Assembly (NCBI GenBank): GCA_945925985.1
Contig: CAMELV010000030.1
Span: 1 to 49,132, forward strand
Reading direction: 5' to 3'
DNA length: 49,132 nt
Source: Comamonas sp. lk
GTDB taxonomy: Bacteria; Pseudomonadota; Gammaproteobacteria; Burkholderiales; Burkholderiaceae_C
Below the pieces are notes generated by a model. It saw only the letters and a program-made list of their open reading frames with translations, was not told where the DNA came from and did not search any database. Position numbers and translations under genes: made by a program. Shown in pieces: positions 25,592 to 34,492 of the stretch (positions are counted from its first letter, which is position 1; every line of letters starts with the position of its first letter).

Positions 25592-26629
25592 ATGCCTAAC
25601 CCCCAAATTTTATCGGTCTTGCCTGACGGGCCTGCGCCCGGCTTCACTGTCCGCCCAAACGTCGCGCTGCTGTTTGACGCCTGCCATCTGGGCGTGGTCC
25701 TGCGGGCGGTGCTGTTTGTCGAGCTGGTGGCTGCGGTGGCGGCGCTGTTTGGCGCTGACACCCTGGGTAACTGGCTGACCAGGCTCAGTGTGTTGACCGC
25801 GGCTTCTGTGCCAGGTGTCTTGATTTGGCTGTTGGCCGCCTGCCGCCTGAAAACCCTGCTCGCGCGCTTGCCGCTGTGGTGGCAGCAGGCGACGGGGGTC
25901 GGCCTGGGGGCCTTGGCCGGGCTCTACGGCTGTGGCATCTTGTGGCTGGCGGGCGGTCATGACCAACTGCCCTGGCTGGCCAGTGCCGCCAGTGGCGCGC
26001 TGCTGGCGGCCTTGCTGGTGGCTGCCTTGGTCTGGCGCGCCCGTGGCCAGATCCCGGCCACCACCCAGGCCCGTTTGGGAGAACTGCAGGCGCGCATCCG
26101 GCCGCACTTTTTGTTCAATACCCTCAACACGGCGATAGCGCTGGTGCGGGCCGAACCGGCCCGGGCCGAGGCACTGCTGGAAGACCTGAGTGACCTGTTT
26201 CGCCACGCTTTGCGCGAACCCGGGCCGGCGGTGACACTGGACCAGGAGATTGCGCTGGCGCAGCGTTACCTGGCGATCGAGCAGGTGCGCTTTGGCGAGC
26301 GCTTGCGCTTGAGTTGGCAGCTCGACCCGCAGGCTGGTGTCGCCCTGCTGCCGCCACTGTTGTTGCAGCCGCTGGTGGAGAACGCAGTTCGCCATGGGGT
26401 AGAGCCCAGCGCCGCGGGTGCTGATGTCCGCATCAGCACCGAGCGCCGGGGCGAGCGCGTGGTGATCAAGGTCAGCAACACGCTGCCCGATGGTCCGGGT
26501 GCCGCCGGACAGGGCCTTGCGCTGACCAACGTCCAGGACCGACTGAAGCTGCTGCACGATGTGCAGGGCCAGTGCCGCTTTGGCCTGCGCGACAACTGGT
26601 TTGTGGTGCGGCTTGAGGTACCTGCATGA
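25592..26629 (+). CDS. LytS/AlgZ-type sensor histidine kinase
   Basis: 345 residues from ATG 25592; an in-frame GTG at 25571 would add seven. The N-terminal half has four or so hydrophobic segments (about 30-150) and no large extracytoplasmic domain. The His_kinase family H-box is [12 protein letters not shown], with a following helix LFRHAL; the ATPase part shows the N-box LVENAVRHG and [15 protein letters not shown]. The stop overlaps the response-regulator start (ATGA), so the two are translationally coupled. By position it matches AlgZ (FimS) beside argH. Confidence 0.88.
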   Translation: MPNPQILSVLPDGPAPGFTVRPNVALLFDACHLGVVLRAVLFVELVAAVAALFGADTLGNWLTRLSVLTAASVPGVLIWLLAACRLKTLLARLPLWWQQATGVGLGALAGLYGCGILWLAGGHDQLPWLASAASGALLAALLVAALVWRARGQIPATTQARLGELQARIRPHFLFNTLNTAIALVRAEPARAEALLEDLSDLFRHALREPGPAVTLDQEIALAQRYLAIEQVRFGERLRLSWQLDPQAGVALLPPLLLQPLVENAVRHGVEPSAAGADVRISTERRGERVVIKVSNTLPDGPGAAGQGLALTNVQDRLKLLHDVQGQCRFGLRDNWFVVRLEVPA

Positions 26630-27372
26630 GCCGCCCGTTGACGGTGCTGGTGGTGGACGACGAGGCGCTGGCGCGGAGCCGGCTGCGCACACTGCTGGGC
26701 GACTGCAGGCAGCCAGAGGCGCACTGCTTGGGCGAGGCGGGAACTGCCGCGCAGGCGCTGGCGTGGCTACAGCACCACCCCGCGGATGTGGTGCTGGTCG
26801 ACATCCACATGCCTGGCGCCGATGGCCTGAGCTTGGCCCGCGCCCTGGCCGGTTTGACAGCCTCGCCCGCTGTGGTGTTCGTCACCGCCCATGCCGAGCA
26901 CGCGCTGCAGGCCTTCGAGCTTGATGCCGTGGATTACCTGACCAAGCCGGTCCGGCTGGAGCGACTCCAGTTGGCGCTACAAAAAGTAGAGCGGCTCTGT
27001 CAATCCCGACAAGGGCTAGCACCTGATTTGCTTGAAGAATCATTGACCGTGCAGTCGCGCGGTCGGCTGGAGCGGCTGCCGTTGGCGCAGGTGCTCTACC
27101 TGAAGGCCGAGCTGAAGTACCTCACCGTGGTCACAGCCACCGCCGCCCACCTGTTGGAGGGGTCGCTGAGCGAGCTGGAGCAGCGCCACGGCAACCGGTT
27201 CATCCGCATTCACCGCAATGCCCTGGTGGCGCGCTCGGCGCTGCGCGCGCTCGATAGGCACGAGGCGGGCCCCGACAGCAGTGGCTGGGCGGTGCGCCTG
27301 CACGGCCTTGACGAGGCTCTGCCAGTCTCGCGCCGGCAACTGTCCGCCGTCCGCGAGGCCTTTGGCGCCTGA
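26626..27372 (+). CDS. LytTR-type response regulator (AlgR-like)
   Basis: 248 residues. Receiver domain: acidic pair VVDDEALA, phospho-acceptor D59 in VLVDIHMPG, conserved Thr in VTAHAEH and K107 in YLTKPV. The linker residues 117-135 are encoded by dispersed repeat copy B. The C-terminal LytTR DNA-binding domain shows YLKAELKYLTVVT and RFIRIHRNALV. Partner of the upstream kinase. In Pseudomonas the orthologous locus controls alginate and pili; targets here are unknown. It ends 17 bp from convergent ppc. Confidence 0.9.
   Translation: MSRPLTVLVVDDEALARSRLRTLLGDCRQPEAHCLGEAGTAAQALAWLQHHPADVVLVDIHMPGADGLSLARALAGLTASPAVVFVTAHAEHALQAFELDAVDYLTKPVRLERLQLALQKVERLCQSRQGLAPDLLEESLTVQSRGRLERLPLAQVLYLKAELKYLTVVTATAAHLLEGSLSELEQRHGNRFIRIHRNALVARSALRALDRHEAGPDSSGWAVRLHGLDEALPVSRRQLSAVREAFGA
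26976..27030 (+). repeat. Dispersed palindromic element, copy B
   Basis: GCTACAAAAAGTAGAGC, a 19-nt spacer, then AGGGCTAGCACCTGATTTG. It is fully internal to the response-regulator gene and encodes the interdomain linker in frame. Confidence 0.8.
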
Positions 27373-27382
27373 GCCCTCAGGC
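27367..27382. terminator. Short hairpin between convergent genes
   Basis: GCCTGA and TCAGGC pair with loop GCCC, spanning the response-regulator stop codon and reaching towards the end of ppc. No T tract; could weakly terminate in both directions. Confidence 0.3.
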
Positions 27383-27389
27383 CTGCGGC

Positions 27390-30248
27390 TCACCCGGTGT
27401 TGCGCAGACCGGCGGCGATGCCATTGATCGAAATGTGAATGCCGCGCTGGACCCGTTCGTCGGCCTGGCCGGCGCGGTAGCGGCGCACCAGCTCCACCTG
27501 CAGGTGGTGCAGCGGGTCAATGTAGGGAAAACGGTGGCGGATCGAGCGCTGCAGGGCGGTGTTGCTGGCCAGACGCTGGCGCTCACCGGTGATCTGGCCC
27601 AGCGCCGTCACCGTGCGGTGCCATTCGGCCTCGATCATGCCGAAAATCTTTTTTCGCAGGCGCGCGTCGGTCACCAGCTCGGCATAACGTGAGGCCAGGG
27701 CCAGGTCGCTCTTGGCGATCACCATGTCCATATTGGACAGCAGGGTTTTGAAGAATGGCCATTGACGCTGCATTTGCTGAAGCAGCGCCAAACGTTCTTT
27801 TTGCAACTTGGCGCCATCGGCGCGCAGGAACTGCTCTACCGCCGAACCAAAGCCGTACCAGCCCGGCAGCGTCAGCCGGCACTGGCCCCAGCTGAAACCC
27901 CAGGGAATGGCCCTTAGGTCTTCGATCCGCTGGCTCGGCTTGCGCGAGGCCGGACGCGAGCCGATGTTGAGCTCGGCAATTTCGCGGATCGGGGTGGAAT
28001 CGAAAAAATACTCGGTAAAGCCCGGCGTGTCATAGACCAGTTGGCGGTAGGCCGCCATGCTGCTGGCCGAGAGCTCGGCGGCGGCCTTGAGAAAGGGCGC
28101 GCTGGCGGGCTTGGTCGGCTGCAGCAGGGTCGCCTCCAGGGTGGCTGCGACCAGGGTTTCCAGGTTGCGTCGGCCGATCTCGGGGTTGGCGTATTTAGAG
28201 CCAATCACCTCGCCCTGTTCGGTCAGCCGAATCTGGCCCCTCACCGTGCCGGGGGGCTGGGCCAGGATGGCCTGGTAACTGGGGCCACCGCCGCGCCCGA
28301 CCGTGCCGCCGCGGCCGTGGAACATGCGCAGACGTATACCGCCCTCGGTGGCGCCGCCGTTGAGTTCGTCAAACAGGGCCACCAGGGCGATTTCAGCCCG
28401 GTAGAGCGCCCAGTTGCTGGTGAAAATGCCGCCGTCCTTGTTGCTGTCGGAGTAGCCCAGCATGATGTCTTGCTCCGCGCCACTGCGTCGCACCATGGCC
28501 TGCACGCCGGGCAGGGTATAAAACTCGCGCATGATGGGCGCGGCATTACGCAGGTCGTCAATGGTCTCAAACAATGGCACCACAATCAGATCGTTGCTGG
28601 CGCTGCCCTGGGCGCCGTCGGCCAGCAGCCCGCGCATCAGCCCGGCCTCTTTTTGCAGTAGCAGCACTTCCAGCAGGTCGCTCACGGTCTCGGTGTGGCT
28701 GATGATGTAGTGGCGGATCGCCTGGGCACCAAAGTCCTGTCGCAGTAGCCGTGCGGTCTCGAAAATGGCCAGTTCACTCAGTGTGTGCTCGGAATAGCTG
28801 ACCCCAGGCACCCGAAGCGGCCGCGCATCGCGCAATTGCTGCATCAGGACGCTGCATTTGGCCGCCTCTTCAAGCTGGGCGTAGCCGCTCTCCAACTGGG
28901 CTTGAGCCAGCAGCTCGGCCACCACCAGCTCGTGCTTGTCCGAGCTCTGACGCAGGTCGACTGTGGCCAGATGAAAGCCAAAGACCTCGACTGCCCGGAT
29001 CAGTGGCTGCAGCCGTTGCACCGTCAAGGCAGCGCCATGGTGCGACTTCAGCGAGGCTTCGATGGTGCGCAAATCGACCAGAAAGTCGGCCGCACTGGCA
29101 TAGGCGTTTTGGGGCGCTACGGCGTGGCGCGCTGCGTCGCCGCCGGTCAGCGCCTTGAGCGAGGCGGCCAAGCGGGCGTACATGCCCGTCAGGGCCCGGC
29201 GGTAGGGTTCATCCTGCCGGTGGGCGTTGGTGTCCGGGGAGCGCTCGGCCAGCGCCTGCATGGCAGGGGCGCACTGGACCAGCATGGCTGAGATCGAGAG
29301 TTCCCCGCCCAGGTAATGCACCTCGGTCAGGTAGTGGCGCAGCGCCACTTCGGCCTGGCGACGCAGCGCGTGCATCAGGGTCTGGGCATTGACATTGGGG
29401 TTGCCGTCGCGGTCACCGCCAATCCACTGGCCCATGCGTAAAAAACTGTGCACCGGCTGCTGCCCGAGCTCGCGCTCCAGGTCAGCGTAGAGTCGCGGAA
29501 TCTCGCGCAAAAAGGTGGTCTCGTAGTAGCTCAGGGCGTTTTCCACCTCGTCGGCCACGGTGAGCTTTGTGAAACGCAGCAGCCGGGTTTGCCACAGTTG
29601 CAGCACGCGGGCCCGTATTTGGGCCTCGTTGGCGCTCAGTTCACGCGGGCTCAAGGCGTCCTTGCGGGCGTTGCTGGCGGAAGCCTTGGCCCGGATGTCG
29701 TCGCGCGCACTCAAGAGCTGGGCAATGTCGCGTTCGGCGTCCAGAATGCTTTTACGCTGGACTTCGGTTGGGTGGGCGGTCAGCACCGGCGACACAAAGC
29801 TGGTTGCCAGCGTCTGCGCGATGGTCTTGGTGGAAATACCCGCCCAGCGTAGCCGGGCCAGGGCGACGTCGATGCTGCCCTCCTGGGTGTCACCGGCGCG
29901 CTCGTGGATGGCGCGGCGGCGGATATGGTGCCGGTCTTCTGCCAGGTTGGCCAGATGGCTGAAATAAGTGAACGCCCGGATCACGCTCACGGTCTGGTCG
30001 CCGCTCAGGCCCTTAAGCAGCTTTTTCAGGGCCCGGTCGGCGTCGTGGTCGGCATCGCGCCGGAACGCCACCGACAGCTTGCGAATCTGCTCGATCAGCT
30101 CAAACGCGGGTTCTCCTTCTTGTTCCCGGATCACGTCGCCCAAAATTCGCCCCAGCAGCCGGATGTCTTCAACCAGGGGTCTTTCATTGTCCTTGCTCCT
30201 GGCAGATGGTGAGCGCTCAGAGGGGGCAGGGGAGGCAGGTTTGTTCAT
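27390..30248 (-). CDS. ppc: Phosphoenolpyruvate carboxylase
   Basis: 952 residues from ATG 30248; an in-frame ATG at 30275 would add nine and would fall in the operator-like palindrome. It carboxylates PEP to oxaloacetate for anaplerosis. Visible: [12 protein letters not shown] with the catalytic His, [35 protein letters not shown] (PEP-binding loop) and the C-terminal [13 protein letters not shown], which is universal in the family. It interrupts the usual algR-hemC linkage and is divergent from hemC. Confidence 0.97.
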   Translation of the reverse strand: MNKPASPAPSERSPSARSKDNERPLVEDIRLLGRILGDVIREQEGEPAFELIEQIRKLSVAFRRDADHDADRALKKLLKGLSGDQTVSVIRAFTYFSHLANLAEDRHHIRRRAIHERAGDTQEGSIDVALARLRWAGISTKTIAQTLATSFVSPVLTAHPTEVQRKSILDAERDIAQLLSARDDIRAKASASNARKDALSPRELSANEAQIRARVLQLWQTRLLRFTKLTVADEVENALSYYETTFLREIPRLYADLERELGQQPVHSFLRMGQWIGGDRDGNPNVNAQTLMHALRRQAEVALRHYLTEVHYLGGELSISAMLVQCAPAMQALAERSPDTNAHRQDEPYRRALTGMYARLAASLKALTGGDAARHAVAPQNAYASAADFLVDLRTIEASLKSHHGAALTVQRLQPLIRAVEVFGFHLATVDLRQSSDKHELVVAELLAQAQLESGYAQLEEAAKCSVLMQQLRDARPLRVPGVSYSEHTLSELAIFETARLLRQDFGAQAIRHYIISHTETVSDLLEVLLLQKEAGLMRGLLADGAQGSASNDLIVVPLFETIDDLRNAAPIMREFYTLPGVQAMVRRSGAEQDIMLGYSDSNKDGGIFTSNWALYRAEIALVALFDELNGGATEGGIRLRMFHGRGGTVGRGGGPSYQAILAQPPGTVRGQIRLTEQGEVIGSKYANPEIGRRNLETLVAATLEATLLQPTKPASAPFLKAAAELSASSMAAYRQLVYDTPGFTEYFFDSTPIREIAELNIGSRPASRKPSQRIEDLRAIPWGFSWGQCRLTLPGWYGFGSAVEQFLRADGAKLQKERLALLQQMQRQWPFFKTLLSNMDMVIAKSDLALASRYAELVTDARLRKKIFGMIEAEWHRTVTALGQITGERQRLASNTALQRSIRHRFPYIDPLHHLQVELVRRYRAGQADERVQRGIHISINGIAAGLRNTG

Positions 30249-30267
30249 GGCGGGGGTTAGCAAGAGG

Positions 30268-30289
30268 CGGACCATGCTAGCATCGTCCG
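30268..30289. promoter_or_regulatory. 22-bp palindrome between ppc and hemC
   Basis: CGGACCATGCTAGCATCGTC (+CG) is symmetric about its centre except for one pair (outer CGGAC/GTCCG, inner ATGCTAGCAT). It lies 20 bp upstream of the ppc start used here and 45 bp upstream of hemC, where divergent promoters are expected, so it looks like an operator. TTTAAAAAT at 30293-30301 may be part of a hemC -10 region. The regulator is unknown. Confidence 0.5.
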
Positions 30290-30333
30290 ACCTTTAAAAA
30301 TTACACATCGGGTACGAATTTGGGCCACCTCGC

Positions 30334-31281
30334 ATGAGCATTTTGACCATCGCAACAAGAGAAAGCCGCTTGGCTTTATGGCAGGCCGAGCATGTGCGCG
30401 ACCGGCTGGTCGGGCTTGGCCACCAGGTCAGCTTGCTGGGCATGACCACCCGCGGCGACCAGATCCTTGACCGCTCCCTCAGCAAGGTTGGCGGCAAGGG
30501 CCTGTTCGTGAAAGAGCTTGAGGTGGCGCTCGAGGAGGGACGAGCCAATTTGGCGGTGCATTCGCTCAAAGACGTGCCGATGGAGTTGCCCGAAGGTTTT
30601 CAACTGGCCTGCGTCATGGCCCGTGAAGATCCGCACGATGCCTTGGTCTCCAACCGCTATGCCAGCTTGGACGAGCTGCCATTGGGCGCCGTGGTCGGCA
30701 CCTCCAGCTTGCGGCGCATGGCGCTGCTGCGCGCCTTGAGGCCAGATTTGCGGATTGAACCGCTGCGGGGCAACCTAGACACCCGTTTGCGCAAACTCGA
30801 CGACGGCGGTTTCGATGCCATCGTGCTGGCGGCAGCCGGTCTCAAACGTCTTGGGCTGGCCGGGCGCATACGCGCAAGCTTTGAGCCGGACGACATGCTG
30901 CCTGCTGCGGGCCAAGGTGCGCTCGGGATCGAGGTGCGCAGTGACCGCCCTGATGTGGTCGCTGCGCTCGCCCCGCTGGCGCACGCCCGCACCTGGGCCG
31001 CGGTGACCGCCGAGCGCGCGGTCAGTCGCTGCATGGGCGGCAGTTGCTCCATGCCGCTGGCTGCCTTCGCCACCTTTGAGGGCGACCTGCTGGGCCTGCG
31101 CGCCGCCTGGGGCGACCCGGAAGGCCACCTGCCCCTGGTTCAGGTACGCGCTCAGGCCACGGTGCTTGACCTTGCTCATGCCAATGCGCTGGGCGAGCGG
31201 GTCGCAGCCGAATTGCGTGCCGGTGTATTGGCCCAGGGCGGGACGCTTGTGCTGGGCAGCGAGCAGACTGACAACGCCTGA
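30334..31281 (+). CDS. hemC: Hydroxymethylbilane synthase (porphobilinogen deaminase)
   Basis: 315 residues. It polymerises four porphobilinogens on a dipyrromethane cofactor. Motifs: [27 protein letters not shown], the catalytic-Asp region [36 protein letters not shown], and the cofactor-binding Cys in [11 protein letters not shown]. First gene of hemC-hemD-hemX-hemY, with hemD starting 5 bp after its stop. Confidence 0.97.
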   Translation: MSILTIATRESRLALWQAEHVRDRLVGLGHQVSLLGMTTRGDQILDRSLSKVGGKGLFVKELEVALEEGRANLAVHSLKDVPMELPEGFQLACVMAREDPHDALVSNRYASLDELPLGAVVGTSSLRRMALLRALRPDLRIEPLRGNLDTRLRKLDDGGFDAIVLAAAGLKRLGLAGRIRASFEPDDMLPAAGQGALGIEVRSDRPDVVAALAPLAHARTWAAVTAERAVSRCMGGSCSMPLAAFATFEGDLLGLRAAWGDPEGHLPLVQVRAQATVLDLAHANALGERVAAELRAGVLAQGGTLVLGSEQTDNA

Positions 31282-31286
31282 GCCGC

Positions 31287-32129
31287 ATGCGCGTCATCGT
31301 CACCCGGCCTCGGCGCGAAGCGCAGCGCTGGAGTCAGGATTTGGCGGCGCGGGGTATGGATGTGGTGACGTTGCCGCTGATCGAGGTGGCTGCGGTGACC
31401 GATACCGAGCCCTTGCAGCAGGCCTGGCATCAACTGGGCGGTTGGGCTGCCGTGATGTTTGTCAGTGCCAATGCTGTTGCTGCATTTTTTGCAGAAAAAC
31501 CGCCTCTAGACCCCGTCCTTATTGGATCTTCAGCTATAAAAACAAGAGCATGGGTGACCGGGCCCGGGACCCGGCAGGCGCTGCTGCAAGCCGGTGTACC
31601 AGCGGCGGGCATTGATATGCCGTCACCCGAGGCCGGCCAATTTGACTCCGAGTCACTGTGGCTGGTGGTGGCCGACCAGTTGCGGGCCGGCGACCGGGTT
31701 TTGATCGTGCGTGGGGATGATGTTGAGGGCGACAGCGAGGCGCCGCCGCTTGGGGTGGTCGGCGGGTTTGGCTGTGGCGCCGAGCGCCAGACTGGCCACG
31801 GCAGAGACTGGCTGGCCACGCAATTGGCCGCGCGTTGCCTTCAAGCACAGTTTTTGGTGGCCTACCAGCGCCGTGCCCCCCGTTGGGGCCGAGCTGAGCA
31901 CGATCTGGCCCGTCAGGCGGCCGATGACGGTTCGGTCTGGCTGTTCAGTAGTTCGCAAGCGGTGGCCAATCTGGGGCTGTTGATGCCTGGGCAAAGCTGG
32001 GAGCAAGCCCGTGCTGTGGCGACCCATCCGCGCATTGGTTTGGCGGCCCGGGCGGCCGGTTTTGGCCGGGTGCACGATTCACGGCCCAGCTTGCCAGACA
32101 TCGTGGCCTCTATAGAATTAGCCGCATGA
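31287..32129 (+). CDS. hemD: Uroporphyrinogen-III synthase
   Basis: 280 residues. The poorly conserved HemD fold is recognised from VIVTRPRREAQRW, FVSANAVAAFF, VTGPGTRQALLQAG, VLIVRGDDV and the C-terminal WLFSSSQAVANL. Position after hemC confirms it. It inverts ring D and closes hydroxymethylbilane. Residues 70-88, between FVSANAVAAFF and VTGPGT, are encoded by dispersed repeat copy C and are extra relative to the usual short link there. The stop overlaps the hemX start (ATGA). Confidence 0.93.
   Translation: MRVIVTRPRREAQRWSQDLAARGMDVVTLPLIEVAAVTDTEPLQQAWHQLGGWAAVMFVSANAVAAFFAEKPPLDPVLIGSSAIKTRAWVTGPGTRQALLQAGVPAAGIDMPSPEAGQFDSESLWLVVADQLRAGDRVLIVRGDDVEGDSEAPPLGVVGGFGCGAERQTGHGRDWLATQLAARCLQAQFLVAYQRRAPRWGRAEHDLARQAADDGSVWLFSSSQAVANLGLLMPGQSWEQARAVATHPRIGLAARAAGFGRVHDSRPSLPDIVASIELAA
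31495..31550 (-). repeat. Dispersed palindromic element, copy C
   Basis: On the minus strand: GCTCTTGTTTTTATAGC, an 18-nt spacer, then GGGGTCTAGAGGCGGTTTT. It is internal to hemD and keeps the frame, adding roughly 18 residues. Confidence 0.8.
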
Positions 32130-33193
32130 CTGACAACGATGCGCAAAGGCCGCAAGAGGAGGGCGTTCACGCTGAGGTCAGCGCCGCCCCGACCACTGCG
32201 CGCGCGCCCATAACGCGTCGCGCGTGGAACTGGCTGGCGGCCTGCGGTGGTTTGGCCCTTCTGGCGCTGCTGGCCAATCTGTTGCTTTGGCAAAAACTCG
32301 ACAATATTCAGCAGCAACTGGCGCGTCAAAGCGCCCAGACCGGCGAGCAAGCGCAAGACGCCCGTGCCAGTGCCCGACAAGCCCAGGAACTGGCGCGCGA
32401 GACGGCGGCCCGCGTTGCCGTGTTTGAGGCAAGGCTGAGCGAGATTTCGCTGCAACGCACCCAGTTGCAGGAGCTGATGCAAAGTTTGTCGCGCTCGCGC
32501 GACGAAAACCTGGTGGTTGATATCGAATCGGCAATCCGACTGGCCCAGCAGCAGGCGCAACTGACCGGCAGCGTTGAGCCTTTGTTGGCCGCGCTCCGAT
32601 CGGCCGACCAGCGGGTGTTGCGCGCCGCCCAGCCCAGGCTCATCGCTTTGCAGCGCGCCATCGTGCACGACATCGAACGCATTAAGTCAGCGGCAGTGAG
32701 CGACACGCCAAGTTTGTTGGTCAAACTCGATGAGCTGGTGCGTCTGGCCGACGAACTGGTGCTGGCCAACGCGGTGGCACCGGTGGCGGCGATCGCGACC
32801 GCCAAGCGGGCACTGCCTGAAGCCAAACCCAGTTGGTGGCAGCAGGCGCTGCATTTGGTCTGGGATGAGGCCCGAACTTTGGTACGGCTGAGCCGCATCG
32901 AGGCGCCCGAGGCGGCCCTTTTGTCGCCTGAACAGTCGTTTTTCTTGCGCGAGAACTTCAAGCTCAGGCTGCTCAATGCCCGCCTGGGGCTGCTGGCGCG
33001 GCAAATGGAGTCAGCACGCGCCGACCTCGTCGCAGCCCGTTACGCCCTGGACAAGTACTTTGACCCGGCTTCGCGCAAGACCCAATCTGCGGCCGCCCTG
33101 TTGCTGCAGGTGCAACAACAACTGCAGCTGTTGCAACTGCCGCGTGTGGATGACACCCTGGCCGCCCTGGCCACGGCGGCGGCAGGTCGCTGA
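32126..33193 (+). CDS. hemX: HemX family membrane protein
   Basis: 355 residues: an acidic N-terminal tail, one membrane segment (about 34-54), a long periplasmic coiled coil (QQQLARQSAQTGEQAQDARA and onward) and the HemX domain with SRSRDENLVVDIESAIRLAQQQ and LRENFKLRLLNARLGLLAR. Often labelled uroporphyrinogen-III C-methyltransferase, but no SAM-binding motif is visible, so a scaffolding role in haem synthesis is more likely. Third gene of the hem operon, 2 bp before hemY. Confidence 0.9.
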   Translation: MTDNDAQRPQEEGVHAEVSAAPTTARAPITRRAWNWLAACGGLALLALLANLLLWQKLDNIQQQLARQSAQTGEQAQDARASARQAQELARETAARVAVFEARLSEISLQRTQLQELMQSLSRSRDENLVVDIESAIRLAQQQAQLTGSVEPLLAALRSADQRVLRAAQPRLIALQRAIVHDIERIKSAAVSDTPSLLVKLDELVRLADELVLANAVAPVAAIATAKRALPEAKPSWWQQALHLVWDEARTLVRLSRIEAPEAALLSPEQSFFLRENFKLRLLNARLGLLARQMESARADLVAARYALDKYFDPASRKTQSAAALLLQVQQQLQLLQLPRVDDTLAALATAAAGR

Positions 33194-33195
33194 CC

Positions 33196-34473
33196 ATGCG
33201 CGGCGCGCTGTGGTTGTTGTCGCTGTTTGCTATCGCCGTGGCGGTGGCTTTGTTTGCGGGCGACAACCAGGGCACGATCACCCTGTTTTGGCCGCCCTAT
33301 CGTCTGGACTTGTCGCTGAACCTGGTGCTGCTCTTGATAGCGCTGCTGTTCGTCACCCTGCACTTGGCCCTTCGCTCGCTGGCGGCACTGTTTGCGATGC
33401 CTGGGCATGCCAGGCGCTGGCGCATTCAGCACCAGGAGCGCTCGGTGTACGCGGCTTTGCTCGATGCCTTGTCGCATTTGGTGGCTGGGCGCTTCATCCG
33501 GGCGCGCAAGGCCGCTGAAACGGTGCTGGCCAGAGAAGATGCCATGACGCGTTTGGGTGAGACCTTGAGCTACTCGGGTCGGCTGCGCGCCCTCGCGCAT
33601 TTGCTCGCGGCGGAGAGCGCGCAGTCGCTGCAGGATCGGGTTGCCCGAACCCATCATTTGCGGCTGGCGCTGGAACAGTCCACCCGGCGGGACGCGCAGG
33701 AAATGCGGGAGGGTGTCCAGTTCCGCGCGGCCCGCTGGGCGCTGGAGGACCGTGACCCCGATGCTGCACTGCAGGGCCTCGATGAGTTGCCGCTGGGTGC
33801 AGCCCGCCGAACGATTGCCCTGCGCTTGCGCTTAAAGGCTGCTCGGATGGCGCAGCAAACCCCGTTGGCGCTGGACACCGCGCGCCTACTCGCCAAACAC
33901 CGCGCGTTCTCTGATTTGGCGGCGCAGGGCATTTTGCGTGGCCTCGCTCTTGAACTCCTGCAGAGCGCCCATGACCCGGAGCAACTGCAGAGCGCCTGGC
34001 TTCAGCTTGAATTGGCGGAGCGTCATTTGCCCGAGGTGGCGACTGAGGCTGCGCGCCGCCTGCTGCGACTCGGCGGCGACGTTGAACTGGCGCGCAGCTG
34101 GCTGCTACCGGTCTGGGACAGTCTGGTGGCCGAGCCATCTACCCTGGTGCCTGCGCAGCGCTTGCAGTTGATTGATGCCTTGGAGCACAGTTTTGCGCTG
34201 GCCGCAGGCGCGCCAGAACCCGCTTGGTTGAACCGGATTGAGCAGGCGCAGATGGCCAACCCGGGCGACGCGCTGCTGCAGTATCTGGCGGGGGTGACCT
34301 GCATGCGTCTGCAGCTTTGGGGCAAGGCCCAACAATTGATCAAACAGTCGCTGCCACGCCTCCAGGATGTCGGCTTGCAGCGCAACGCCTGGCGTACCCT
34401 TGCCGAACTGGCCGAGCAGCGAGGCGATGCCGCAACGGCCGCTCAGGCTCGGCGCGAAGCCGCCAAACGCTGA
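33196..34473 (+). CDS. hemY: HemY family TPR membrane protein
   Basis: 425 residues. Two N-terminal membrane segments (about 4-22 and 39-62) bracket the HemY_N motif DNQGTITLFWPPYRLDLSLN; the rest is helical tetratricopeptide-like repeats (for example LAHLLAAESAQSLQDRV and LQRNAWRTLAELAEQRGDAA). This proteobacterial HemY is unrelated to the protoporphyrinogen oxidase of the same name. Last gene of the hem operon, ending 19 bp from convergent rne. Confidence 0.92.
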   Translation: MRGALWLLSLFAIAVAVALFAGDNQGTITLFWPPYRLDLSLNLVLLLIALLFVTLHLALRSLAALFAMPGHARRWRIQHQERSVYAALLDALSHLVAGRFIRARKAAETVLAREDAMTRLGETLSYSGRLRALAHLLAAESAQSLQDRVARTHHLRLALEQSTRRDAQEMREGVQFRAARWALEDRDPDAALQGLDELPLGAARRTIALRLRLKAARMAQQTPLALDTARLLAKHRAFSDLAAQGILRGLALELLQSAHDPEQLQSAWLQLELAERHLPEVATEAARRLLRLGGDVELARSWLLPVWDSLVAEPSTLVPAQRLQLIDALEHSFALAAGAPEPAWLNRIEQAQMANPGDALLQYLAGVTCMRLQLWGKAQQLIKQSLPRLQDVGLQRNAWRTLAELAEQRGDAATAAQARREAAKR

Positions 34474-34492
34474 GGCCCGCGTCCTCCCCTGA

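Noticed and set aside
32126..33193. True uroporphyrinogen-III methyltransferase activity for hemX
   Set aside because: No SAM-binding motif of the tetrapyrrole methylase fold; the protein is an anchored coiled coil with a HemX domain.
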